This document shows positions 23,501 through 41,455 of a stretch of 64,000 nucleotides of DNA, piece by piece (the stretch's first letter is position 1; every line of letters begins with the position of its first letter). Source of the DNA: Takifugu bimaculatus (lineage: Eukaryota > Chordata > Actinopteri > Tetraodontiformes > Tetraodontidae). Location of the stretch: positions 8,083,442 to 8,147,441 of the forward strand of contig CP034989.1 of assembly GCA_004026145.2 (NCBI GenBank), written 5' to 3'. The position numbers and the translations under genes were made by a program. The notes beneath the pieces were generated by a model. It did not search any database. It was not told where the DNA came from and was given only the letters and a program-made list of their open reading frames with translations.

Positions 23501-24797
23501 GGAGGTAGTCTGGGAGAGATTGACGAGTCTGGCAGCCGTCTCGGACAGATTTGCGTCCATCTGCGGGGTGTGTTCCTGACGTCCAACGTGACTCCGCGTG
23601 TGTGTGTGTGTGTGTGTGTGTTAGCCTACAGAAATGCTGCGGAGATGACGCAGTACGGTGTGAAAAACAACACCACCTTCCTGGAGTGTTTTCCAAAGTC
23701 CCCCCAGGCGTCCGTGCGCTGGCTGATCCAGAGGGACAACGACAGAAGGAAAGAGGTCAGTCACCATGCGGACGGGTCAAAGACAAGGGCGCTTGTGAAG
23801 CGGCGTAATTAGCGACGTACTTCAACATCCACTTAGCTCAAGCAAAGACTCAGCAGGTGGTCTTTATGTGTTTGACAGAGACATCTTTTAGGGCTTTGAC
23901 TCAGACGTACGGCCTAATGAAAAACAGCTTTCACATTAAATCGCGAGGTGTTGATGCCAGAACAAGGAAAAAGGCACCGCAGGGACTCTTGAAATACTCG
24001 ACCCAGACAATGATGTCAAAACTCTTCGCAGAAAGTGAACACGCAGCTGATTCTCTTATCAATACACTGATAAGTCAGGCTGAGATTGCAGGTGGAAGGA
24101 CACCCCCACCCCACAGACACACCTCCCCTGAACACTTTTCCTTACCCTGACATGAACTGTCCCCTTCCCCCCACCCCCATGGTTTCCCAACTGCAGTGTT
24201 TGGTCTGTCTTTACCGTCTCTGTGTCCGTTTCCAACGTGGTGTCTCAACGCAATAAATGCTAATTGTTCACCTGTAAAGGAACTCAGATTAGAGGAGCTG
24301 ATTAGAGGAGCTCACCAACGACAAGTGCGTCAGTTATGGCACAGGTGTAACACTAGTCCTGTCAACCGCAGGTGAAACTGACTGACCGGGTCCTCTCCAC
24401 GGAGCACGGCCTCCTGATTCGCTCCGCCCAGCTCTCTGACCAGGGTCTCTACTACTGCCTGACCACCGAGAACAACTTCAAGCGCACCGTGGCTAAGATC
24501 CGCCTGCGGGTCCTGAGCGAGGCCATGGTGAGCATGCTAACGGACAAGCGACAGTCGCAGTGGGCCTGGGCCGGTTCGCTCCGCCCCAAAGACCTGCTGG
24601 TGGCCTTCAGCCCAGCGGAGAGCCTGGCTGTGCAGCAGTTCTGTAAGGAGAGGAAGGAGCTCAAGAACCTCCAGCAGAGGCAGCAGCAGCAGCCGGCTCA
24701 GCCGCCGGGGCCACTCAGGGGGGACCTGGCCAAACTGAAGCCCCTCCTGGACCGAAGGAAGAGCCGCAACAGACGCAATCACGTCCCGGAGGTCTGA
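8548..24797 (+). CDS. sema3c: Semaphorin-3C, 17 coding exons (two frame breaks)
   Basis: Secreted class 3 semaphorin, a guidance ligand for neuropilin/plexin receptors. Coding exons: 8548-8638, 15723-15883, 16340-16402, 17477-17596, 18213-18304, 19040-19160, 19237-19379, 19458-19572, 19856-19925, 20174-20318, 20457-20679, 21604-21692, 22318-22359, 22543-22700, 23179-23246, 23625-23755, 24372-24797, all with GT-AG borders. A signal peptide opens the protein (MALALLALWLL). The sema domain covers about residues 50-490. The PSI domain carries DPYCAWDG near 525-532. A furin site RRSRR lies at 544-548. The Ig domain has cysteines at about 588 and 639, and a basic tail contains RKSRNRR. Discounting one extra base each in exons 5 and 6, the length is 751 residues, the human SEMA3C length as I recall it. 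Wording such as KGTVQKV and GNPLTQCRGFNLK, plus cd36 next door, identifies 3C rather than another class 3 member. A poly(A) signal lies at 25103. Confidence 0.95.
8991..9003 (-). promoter_or_regulatory. Perfect DR1 motif in sema3c intron
   Basis: TGACCTCTGACCT, identical to the upstream copies at 823 and 1035, followed at once by a further CTCTGAGGT. It lies about 350 bp downstream of the first coding exon. Confidence 0.4.
12132..12146 (+). promoter_or_regulatory. Weak CTCF-like motif
   Basis: ACAGCAGGGGGCGTC keeps the AGCAGGGGGCG core but has weaker flanks. It lies inside the first large sema3c intron. Confidence 0.25.
13402..13457. repeat. 14-bp tandem repeat, about four copies
   Basis: Four near-identical copies of CATGCTACGCTAGT, with one C-to-T change in the third copy and decay in the last. 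It may have expanded from the GCTA-type words that fill this DNA. Confidence 0.85.
14668..14826 (+). mobile_element. Decayed tRNA-derived SINE remnant
   Basis: The segment starts with GCGGCACCGCGCGCTGCGG, then TTAGCGCGGTTGCCTCA, and later GTTTCCTCCCACAGTCCA. From memory these correspond, in order, to the head and body of a common fish tRNA-related SINE (A-box end, then the 'cctcccacagtcca' body). The middle, including the B-box, is lost or degraded, and the copy has many substitutions. A repeat-library search would settle the family. Confidence 0.5.
18213..18304 (+). other. sema3c: sema3c exon 5 with an extra base
   Basis: The exon reads EQVFLIDSKTESGKGRCSFNPRVNTVS, then slips: the expected VML(N) continuation appears one base later. 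Length is 92 nt, where the phases of the flanking exons require 91. The surplus base lies near 18295-18298. A weak alternative donor (GTCATG) at 18298 would keep frame at the cost of three residues; the strong donor is GTAGGT at 18305. Confidence 0.85.
19040..19160 (+). other. sema3c: sema3c exon 6 with an extra base
   Basis: The exon encodes NQELFSGMYIDFMG, then one surplus G in the run GGGGACAGGAC, then resumes one frame over with DAAIFRSLTRRNAVRTDQHN and SKWLS. Length is 121 nt, where 120 is expected from the flanking phases. A second AG five bases inside the exon (acceptor after 19044) would give 116 nt. Confidence 0.88.
21370..21425. mobile_element. Possible hAT-type transposon end remnant
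   Basis: The words GGGCCGGATTTGACCC and GGGCCCGCGGGC, spaced as here, recall the ends of a dispersed hAT-related repeat common in vertebrates. No terminal inverted repeat or target duplication is visible. A similar trace lies at 35950-35990. Confidence 0.25.
23597..23622 (+). repeat. (TG)n tract at the 3' splice site of sema3c exon 16
   Basis: About twelve TG units run up to the TTAG acceptor of exon 16 (starts 23625), replacing the usual pyrimidine tract. A branch-point-like CCTGACG lies about 45 bases upstream. Confidence 0.9.
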
Positions 24798-25125
24798 CCC
24801 GGCCCCACCTTCTTCCATGTCTTTATTCTTTCCCTCAAACCGGGCAGCTGCACGTTGAACCCACGGCTAATGCCGGAGCCTTTGGTGCTCCCTTTCCCTG
24901 CATGAGACACTGAGACCATGTGACTGTGACACACCGCGCTCACGGAGCCAGACCAGGCCTGTCTGCGCCCCTACATCTCGACTGGTAATTCTTCTGACAT
25001 GTACATAAAAATGGAAGATGTGAAAGCCCCCCCCAGCAGCCTGTGTCAGTCTCCCCCTGGTGGCTGGTTGTAGTTCAGGAACGCATCTGAGAATTCCCCC
25101 AAAATAAAAGCTCAAAAGCTTGAAC
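24798..25125 (+). terminator. sema3c: sema3c 3' UTR and poly(A) signal
   Basis: An AATAAA hexamer at 25103-25108 lies about 300 bases after the stop codon and is the first good poly(A) signal. The end of the transcript is inferred. Confidence 0.6.
25051..25064 (-). promoter_or_regulatory. CTCF-like motif in sema3c 3' UTR
   Basis: On the minus strand the sequence reads GCCACCAGGGGGAG, a close match to the CTCF core. Its orientation is opposite to the motif at 5878, so the two face each other across sema3c. Binding is untested. Confidence 0.4.
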
Positions 25126-26246
25126 GCACATCGACGGCCCTTTTGTTCTCATGCAATATTTGTTCCGATTGACGACATAGGCTAGTGATCAAACTGGAGC
25201 GCGAGGCCGCTGTTGTGCTCCCGCTGCACCACCTGGCTCCAAATGACATCACCACGGCTCCCAAGCTAGGAGCCGAGCCGAAGGTTAGGAATAGAAATGG
25301 TTCCAGGGCGGCCATCTTTGTTTGCGTCGGTAGCTTTTGCTAGCGCAACTGCTTCGATCTGTGAAAATAACGGAGGGATGGTTTGTGATTGACACGGTGG
25401 CCCTCTCAAATATCAAATTAGCATTTTTCTTAACGGAATGGCGGCTAAGAGAAAACCCTCCTTGTTCAAACCTGCCAAAGTCGGATTTGTGTTTAACTCC
25501 GCTGCCAGAAATGATAATAACAAAAAAGAATATCTGCAATCACAGTCGATCCATCCCATATTTTCCAACTAATCTGGAAATACAGCTAAACACAGCTAGC
25601 TTAGACCCTGGACTGATTCCCCCGTCTCTTTTAGCTCCTGTAGATGGTGTGCCGTTTGTGTACAGACTGTTTTGCGTATCATCCCTTTAATTTAATGTTG
25701 TGTGTCGGGTTTCTGTGAGGACGGGTACAGGTGAATGGAAAGACTTTAAACCTGACTGCGTGTCCACTCTTGTGCTTCTATTTATTAAATGTCTTGGTAA
25801 CCTGAATAAATCTGTCCAGATGAACCGGATGATGTTGGTTTTGTTGCTGAAACATTTCTTTATCCATCTGGAATGGACAGAAGGACGGCGCTGACAGATC
25901 AGGGGACTTGGGACCACCGCTCACTATCTTTGGCCCCTACCAGTACTTTCAGCTGAGGCACCGTTATCAGGTGTCACATAGAAAAAACATGTCCCAAAGA
26001 TTAGTTTGATACCAACTTAAGTGAAGCTAAAGCTAACAAGCCAACAATGTCTTTTGTTCACCAAAGCTGGTCTGAGAGGGTTAGACTTAACACGAGAGAG
26101 AAAAAAACGTAAATTTAACGAGAAGATCAACGTCAACGTATCTTTTAAACTTCCCAGCAACAATAATCGCAGTTAGTTTTATGAGTTTTTTCTTTGATTT
26201 CCTTAACTGTTCCGATCAAAGAGGAAAAACTCACTTTCTGCTTTGA
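25126..26246. other. Convergent intergenic gap, sema3c to cd36
   Basis: About 1.1 kb lies between the proposed poly(A) signals of two genes that point at each other. Open frames here are short and featureless. No RNA gene or recognisable repeat was found. Confidence 0.5.
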
Positions 26247-26551
26247 TTTATTGGAAAACATTCTTTCGGCAAAGTTTTGATTTGTGTACATTTTTGTATA
26301 GTTTCCCTACAAATCCCTGATAGAAGGAATATTACAGTGTTTGCAGTTGAAATAAAACCTTGCTAAAAGCTATTAGCGGTGGGTCTTTATCAATCACAGT
26401 AGTGCACATCATCCTCAGCATCAAAGTTAAGGCATCATAAATAACACTGAAATGATACAAAACAACAACCTGTGCCAGTCTATCAAAGGTGCGTACGTCC
26501 CAAAGCAGCAAAAATTGACAGTTGCTCTCCAGTTTACACACAACAGCTGAT
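26247..26551 (-). terminator. cd36: cd36 3' UTR with poly(A) signal
   Basis: On the minus strand an AATAAA hexamer occupies 26252-26247, about 300 bases past the cd36 stop codon. No closer canonical signal was seen. Confidence 0.5.
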
Positions 26552-29392
26552 TCAGTACAGCTTCCCCCGCTTGTTCCGCACCACGCAAAAGCCGATGAGG
26601 CACAGAACGAAGACGGACACGCCGATGCCCAGCAGGCTGTACTGCAGCATCTCCAGCATCCGAATACGGGAGATGAGCTGCTCCTTGAACATGTCGGCCG
26701 TTTCCTGATCCAGCACGGCCGTCTGGATGGAGACAGCGGGAGTCGGTAGGCAATACTCGAGATAACAGTAGACGTGCGAGCATGCTAGCTTACCTCGTTC
26801 AGCCAGGCAATGGGGAATATGGTGTAGTCTTTGATTTTCTTAAAGATCCTGCAAAACACGTTTTTTTTTTTAGCAAACAAAGTCAGTAGCAGGTTAGCTT
26901 AGCAGTTAACTATGGCGGAATATCAGCCGTGGTTAGAAGACTCACTTGACTTTTTGTGACGGCCCGTACATCATGTTCATCTGAATCCTTTTAGCAAAGC
27001 CCAAGGTAAAGCCGGTTATCTGGTGGGAGAGGAGCAACAACAACATCAGCTTTTTTGGCTAGCTTTGAAGCATTAGCATCGAAAGCTGTTCTCACTGGTT
27101 CCACGTCCATGTACGTCATGTGATGCTCCTCGCTGGGATTCAGGCCCAGCACGTTACTCTGCAGGATGGGGCTGCCGTAGAGGAAGTGAGGCAGAGAGAT
27201 ATAGATGGGTTTACCTGCAACGTAAATAATACGTAAACAGGCGTGTTGCTTATCGCAGCAGCCTGGAGGATTGTGGCTGTGTACCGTTTTGACAGGAGCT
27301 GATGTCCAGCGCCCCAGCGAGCGAGCAGTTCTTGGTAACCTTTTGATCTCTGCAGAAGCAGTGGTTGTCCGGGTTATCGGTGGGGGCAGCCAGGGTGTTG
27401 GGCTGCAGGGTGAACCGGTACACCTCGATGCCTTTTAGATCCATGCTCTGCTGAAAGCTAGCTGACACAGACCTGGAGAGACGCAACTTAGATTCAGTTT
27501 TGGCGCAATTTCCCATTGAAAAGCAATGAAAACACAATTGTTTTGTCGCATTTTTCGCAGTTTTCTGGGTGTCCCTGGCCTGTCCGCAGGCAGAGACCTC
27601 CCTCCCAGTGCAGGACTGGAAAGCTCTGACCTCTGCTGGTTATTAAAAAGAAAAGTCTGTGTTTCTGCCCCTCGGATGAAGCGTCACTGTTCTGCCGCAG
27701 TTACAAGTTGACGCCACAGAGCGGCGCTGGTCTTCACCTGCAAATGTCCGAGGAGAAGAAGTAGAGGGGCTTCGACTTGTCCACGAATGGAGGAAATGAC
27801 GAAGCATCTGTGGAAGGGGAGGAGAGCGTTAGCACACGTTCAGAGTGGCGGGATTGAGGCAGGAGCTTGGGCGCCTGATCCACACCTGTGCCGTTGATCA
27901 TGTCGCAGTATTGATCCTCCCAAAAATCTAATTTCCTGTTGATCACAAAGCAGAAATGTGTCCGGAGGGCAGGCCATTGCAAGGCTAACGTCGCCCGTGT
28001 GGAGACTCACTTCTTTTCGCGCCAGCTGTCGATCAGTCCCACCTTAGAGATGTCGTCCTTCCCCGTGAAGACGGTGTAGATGCCATCGGTGGAACCGTTG
28101 TACTGGTGGAGAACATGAGACAGTGTTGGAAGCTGCCTTTTATTGCTTTCTGTTGCTTGTTTGGACGTGTCCCTCTGCCGCTTCTGTACTCACGGAAACA
28201 AAGAGGCCCGTTTCGATGAAAAATGTGGGGTCTCTGTAACCCCACAGGAGTTCTTTGACCGTTCGGTGTTGGAACAAGGAGAGTTTACTAAACTTTTCCA
28301 AAACTTCTTCCGGGACCAGCGAATAAGCACCCTAAAGAAATGGGAATGAGCAAAGAAGTGAAAAAACTTTGAGGTAGCACATCTTCTGAGCTATATAATA
28401 GATGGGCGACTAACTTCTATGTCCAATTCAGGCTTTGTGGATTTATCCTCCCTGATTGTTGTAATTGCTGCCATAAAATATACGAGAACACTGCCACGTG
28501 TCTCACGCTATACCGCACATCTTCACCGGTACCTCAACAGGAGGGCGCAGTACCTTATACACCCCGCCAAAAAAAACAACCACGAGCACGACAAAATGAG
28601 CCATTGTTGTGCGACTTCTCCAGGCAACACTCACAGCTACAACCAGGTTGAGGCAGGTGACGTTGTCCTCTTCCGATCCCACTGACAGTGAGGGCACTGA
28701 AGATGGCTCCAGCGGGCAGCACGAAGGAGACGGTAATGTCACCGTAGGTGATGTTGTCCCTGGGAAGGTACCGCGTCCTGATGAGGAAAAGGTCCATTTA
28801 GGGATATTTTCCTGGTCTTTTTTGCATCCGAGTTGACGGTTACTCACTTATAGGTGTAAGGTCCTTTTTCCACTACCACTGGAGTGGCACCATCATTCAC
28901 AATTTCCTGGGGGTTCTTCACGTCAAAGATCCAGAACTGCCTGTATACTGTTGCCCCCGCGGACACCCAGTTGTCATGAGCTGTCGTTCCAGGCTCGAGG
29001 ACCGCTTCCTGCAGATACAGACGGGCTATTTTTAACACTGCATGAGTCTGCCAGAAGGCCAGCTACCCCGCTGATACATGAAAAGGCAAAAAAACAACAA
29101 AAAAAACGTTTCAAGCCGTCCCAGAAAAACATGCTGTACGATGTTTCTTCTGGCTTGATGTCAGAATCAAAGCAGCCTCCGTTGTCGGCTCGAGTTTACC
29201 AGGTAAGCTCTCACCTTCACCTACACACACCTATCTGCTCCGCTCCAGAAGTTCGACCGATCGCCATACCTTCTCCACCGTCCCCTTGATGATGTTCCTC
29301 CCCACCGGGATAAGGATCCCTCCCAGGATGGCGACGACCGCTCCGATCACGGCTCCGGCGATCAGCCCACACCTCACGTTACAGCATCCCAT
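26552..29392 (-). CDS. cd36: CD36 scavenger receptor, 12 coding exons (one frame break)
   Basis: Class B scavenger receptor for long-chain fatty acids and oxidised lipoprotein, anchored at both ends in the plasma membrane. Coding exons in gene order: 29392-29270, 29008-28848, 28777-28635, 28331-28194, 28102-28011, 27935-27886, 27807-27738, 27472-27285, 27214-27096, 27019-26946, 26848-26794, 26722-26552. The N-terminus MGCCNVRCGLIAGAV starts a membrane helix; a second helix lies near the C-terminus (LLGIGVSVFVLCLIGF). The ectodomain has QFWIFDVKNPQE, LLWGYRDP, CDMINGT, FFSSDICR and PDNHCFC, which supply the six disulfide cysteines known for the family, plus N-glycosylation motifs. Discounting one extra base in exon 3, length is about 460 residues (human 472). 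CD36-type termini and synteny exclude scarb1 and scarb2. gnai1 starts 2.4 kb away in the opposite direction. Confidence 0.95.
28635..28777 (-). other. cd36: cd36 exon 3 with an extra base
   Basis: One frame reads TRYLPRDNITYGDITVSFVL then PAGAIF. The matching continuation SLSVGSEEDNVTCLNLVVA is in the next frame. Nineteen bases separate the two blocks where family alignment needs eighteen. The exon is 143 nt against an expected 142. I found no alternative splice site that repairs the frame. Confidence 0.85.
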
Positions 29393-29537
29393 GTCTGCGC
29401 GCCTTCCCTGCTTCTGACTGACGTCTGTTTCCCGAGCAGTCTGCACTCCGTCTGTCGCTGCGCTCCGCACTATCGTTCTCAGCTCGTCAGTATCGTCCTG
29501 GCAGCAGCGAGGGAACCCCCCCCCTCGCCCCTTGACC

Positions 29538-29565
29538 CCCCCCCCACACACACACACACACACAC
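29538..29565. repeat. C-run plus (CA)n upstream of cd36
   Basis: A cytosine run passes into about nine CA units, 150-170 bp upstream of the cd36 start codon, so it may lie in the 5' UTR or promoter. Confidence 0.9.
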
Positions 29566-31330
29566 TATCTACCCAGGTGATAAGAGGTTCAATAGCCCAA
29601 GGATAAAGGCGGAGTTGACAGGTGTTTATGCTGATCTAGTTGTAGCTTTAATGTAGTCCCAGCCAATCCTCATCCAGCAGGAGTGATCAGGACATCAGGT
29701 GCGTGTCGAATCAGGTGCACAGCCATGAGGGGCACAGGCAGTTCATCCTGACTCTAATCTGCTGTCCTGTTCTGCACCTGCACCGCCTGGTGTGGGACGT
29801 CTCCAGCGAGTTTATCTTATCTTCACCTCTTTTAATGGCCCAAACATTTGTGCTGTGCTGGGTTTAATGACCCCCTGCAACAGCCTCACCAACGCAGCTC
29901 AGATGCCAAAGCACCTGCAAACTAGAACCACGTCTAAAATTGCAAACCCAGAAATGACCTTCTAGTTCACGTTTGACCCGGTTGGGGGTCACTTTCTCCA
30001 TCTTTTTGAGGTCTTTAAATTACTGCAGTTCCACGCTTTGGACACTGGAGGGGAGCAGTGTCGTTCCTGAAGAAGTAGCTGGTTTTCAGTCTCTTGGAAA
30101 CCTGTTTTGTCGCCCGCGAAGGTCTCGTTTGTGCCCCAGCGCCACATGGTGCAGCTGGTGCAGGGACATCTAAGAAAACCCTCCAGCATTGGCGTCCTTG
30201 CAGCGACAACAGTGGTCATTTTGTGCGCAGCCTCCTCCTCCCTGCAGGACTCTTCCTCACTGATTCGCCTGCATCTAAAAAGCCACATTTGCATTGAAAT
30301 TGACGTAGAGAAGCTCACAGAGGGGCCCCGAAGGCCGACTTCGAAGACCCGACACTTGACTTTGTCCAGCATGCTGAATTATTTCAACCACAAACAATGG
30401 CCACATTGTCGAGGGTGGGGGCGGCTCCATGGCAACAGGGCATGTCAGCCGCCGCCTGGTGGTGTGTGATAGCATCAAACAAGTATTTCCATCTGTGAGG
30501 GGATGTATAATCTACTATAAGGTATCGGCATCTACATCATCACAAGGTTCGCTTGAAGAATTATTATGTTTCTAAAGTATCACAAACACGTCCAAGACTG
30601 ATCCTGTTCGGCGGAAAGTGATGCGAGGTTTTATTTGGGTAGCAGAGAGTGAAGGTATGACAGATTTCAAACGCATTCCGCTGCTTCCGGTTTTTTGTCC
30701 CTTTCGGAATAAAAGCACAGCGCGAGAAATAGGCCAAATTAATTGTCTTTTAACCACGAAAGATCCGCGAAATGCAACGTTTCCGTGTGGATGGTTGGTG
30801 TGTAGTATTGTGGTTCTGTTTATTAGGGAATAAAGAGTTGGGCCAGTGAGCCACGGCACAGGTGTGATCACCAAGTCGAGATCAGCTCGGGATTAAACAA
30901 CAGAGGGTCACAGAATTCAGATTTAATGGGTCAATTAATCAATGGAAGGAAAAGTTGCTTCACAATGAGGAAAAATAAACAAAAACCCAACACACTCACC
31001 CCACTCAGACTGTCGTGTGCCTGTAATGTTTCTTGAATGTTAATAATCGATTTTTTCGAAACTTAATATAAATATATAATCTATACGCTTTTTATACTAT
31101 ATCGTAACAAAGTATAAGATAACATTTACCTCGTGATTTGTCCATTTGAATTAAAAATACTTCAAACGGTAAAATACTGGGCACAAAAATACTAAACTAT
31201 GTCAATTACGACTAAAATCCAAATATAAACACCTTTATGAAATGAATAAAAGCTAAAATCGGACATTAATCACACATGGAATGAAATAAAACCAGCAAGA
31301 ATCTCCAAGTAATCTTAAAATACAAAGAAA
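29566..31330. other. Divergent intergenic region, cd36 to gnai1
   Basis: Shared upstream DNA of two divergently transcribed genes. No second G-alpha gene and no recognisable exon is present. About 31.02-31.34 kb is markedly AT-rich, with many ATATA and TTTAT words, in contrast to the GC-rich DNA just before the gnai1 start. It may hold promoters of both genes. Confidence 0.5.
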
Positions 31331-31760
31331 GCTTAATTTTGAAGAGGCAGACCGGAAGTGCGGCGGTGCTGTTACGGAACTTTGGACACCCCGCTTCTCT
31401 CGGTGGTTTAATTGCAGCCACCGCCGCAACGAATGGAGGCGAGCGGCCGGAGGAGACATCCCCGAGCAGCTGTTTCACTGACTAAACTGCACTTTTCTCC
31501 AATGAAAAACGGAATTTAGTCCCAAAACAGTCCAGCGGGACGAAGAAACGCCAGACTTTTGTCGAAACGACGGCTCGCTTCGCCTTGTTTCCACTCCCTG
31601 AACGCACCGCCTGGCTGTCATTTAAGAAAAGGGCGTGTGTGTGTGTATGTGTGTGTGTGTGCGCGCGCGGTGTGAAGGCAGCTTCGACCGTTTCATGTGG
31701 GTTTATGTGGTATTTTGAACCCTTTTCTACACCGTCTGGGTCTGAAGGAAGCGGTCGGAG
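31331..31760 (+). promoter_or_regulatory. gnai1: Probable gnai1 promoter and 5' UTR
   Basis: Base composition turns GC-richer with CpG-containing words (GCGGCGGTG, GAGCGGCCGGAGG) up to the gnai1 ATG. A short alternating TG/CG tract at about 31632-31669 lies within the likely 5' UTR. The transcription start cannot be fixed from sequence. Confidence 0.4.
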
Positions 31761-40167
<8,407 letters not shown>

Positions 40168-41455
40168 GGACCGCGGCGAGGACGGCGTTTATGTTCCCGG
40201 TGAGAGGCCTTTTGTTGTTAGCGTAGCAGCCACTAGCTGTGGACGCAATGATTTGACGCGGGCACAGTTAGCATCCGCTAATGCTAACTGCCCTCCTGCT
40301 GATGACGACCCTCTTCTGTGCTTCTCAGGCGGTGGAGCCGGTGTTTTCGTGCATCTTGGGCGAGGACGAGGAGTCGTGAGGACGTCCGGAGACCGTCGCT
40401 GTACTATAGGCCACTTTTAAACAGCTTTATTTATGTTTTTTGACTGAACATTTTGAACTAGCGTTGCAACGTTTGTGTAGGATGTTGTTATCATTGTAAA
40501 CGCCTCGCCGCAAACTTTTACTGCCTTTTTTTTTTCTCCAGGTTTGTTTTATTAATTGTTTTTCATTTTTGCAGCCTTTTTTTTTTTTTTTGGTTGTCGT
40601 TCTTTCCGTCTCCGGAAGAGGAATCGGTGGGAACGCTTCTTTGTCTTCCTTCCCTCGCTAGCGAAAGGAGAAGAAGGGAGGCGGAGCTCTTGAGTCCAGC
40701 TCGTCGGTTCTTGTGCCTTGGCATGCTCCTCTCCGCAGTCGTAGTCGACGCTCGTTCTGTTGCCTGCTGAAATGTTCGACGCTAAAAAAAAAAAAAAGAA
40801 AAAAAAAAAAGCTAAGCTGTTATGTTGTGTCCTTGCTATCTTCTGTGTGCACATCACTGAGCTAATGGGAGGAGGAAGGTTTCCCTCTGGAGCCACGGGT
40901 CTCCATGGTGATCAACATGTAGCCTCCACACTCCCCTGAACCCCCCCCCAATCACCATGACAATGGAAGGCCTACTGGCCAATCACACAGTACAATACTG
41001 AGATGTTTATTGTTACTTATGCCCCAAATATCAGGGGTCCTGGTTTTTAAACTGTACAAAGATTCATTCAGGACGCGGTTGGTTGAGGCGCTGCGCTAAA
41101 AACACACTCGGTGTTTGAAGCTGAAAGAAAAGGCACATTTTACGTATATTTTAATGTATTCGGAGGTGACGGATGGCTGGAAAGGTGGTTGTAGAGGTCG
41201 GTAGCAAGGTCAGGAGTGTTTGAGAGGTGGGAAGCCCGAGAGACCCACAACTTGTTTTTCTTTTTTAAATTTAAATTTTTAAGATCGGAACGACTTTGCC
41301 AAGACCTGTGATAAAAAAAAACCGTTCCCGGTTGTGCTCACGTAAAGGAAAACTGCCGCAGCTGTCGATGTGTGTGTACGTTCTCTGAGGACAGGGAACC
41401 TTTGTAGACTCATCTCCCTTATTTTGCTAATAAAAACCATTTACAGACCAACTGT
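40168..41455 (+). terminator. gnai1: gnai1 3' UTR, with possible intron and poly(A) signal
   Basis: The sequence after the stop holds a donor-like G|GTGAGA at 40199/40200 and an acceptor-like CTTCTCAG at 40321-40328, which would define a 129-bp intron. An A-rich tract lies at 40784-40810. The first good AATAAA downstream is at 41429-41434. The extent is inferred. Confidence 0.5.

Noticed and set aside
29566..31330. A missing gnat3 gene between cd36 and gnai1
   Set aside because: I searched for G-alpha motifs (GAGESGKS, DVGGQ, NKKD) in this interval on both strands and found none.
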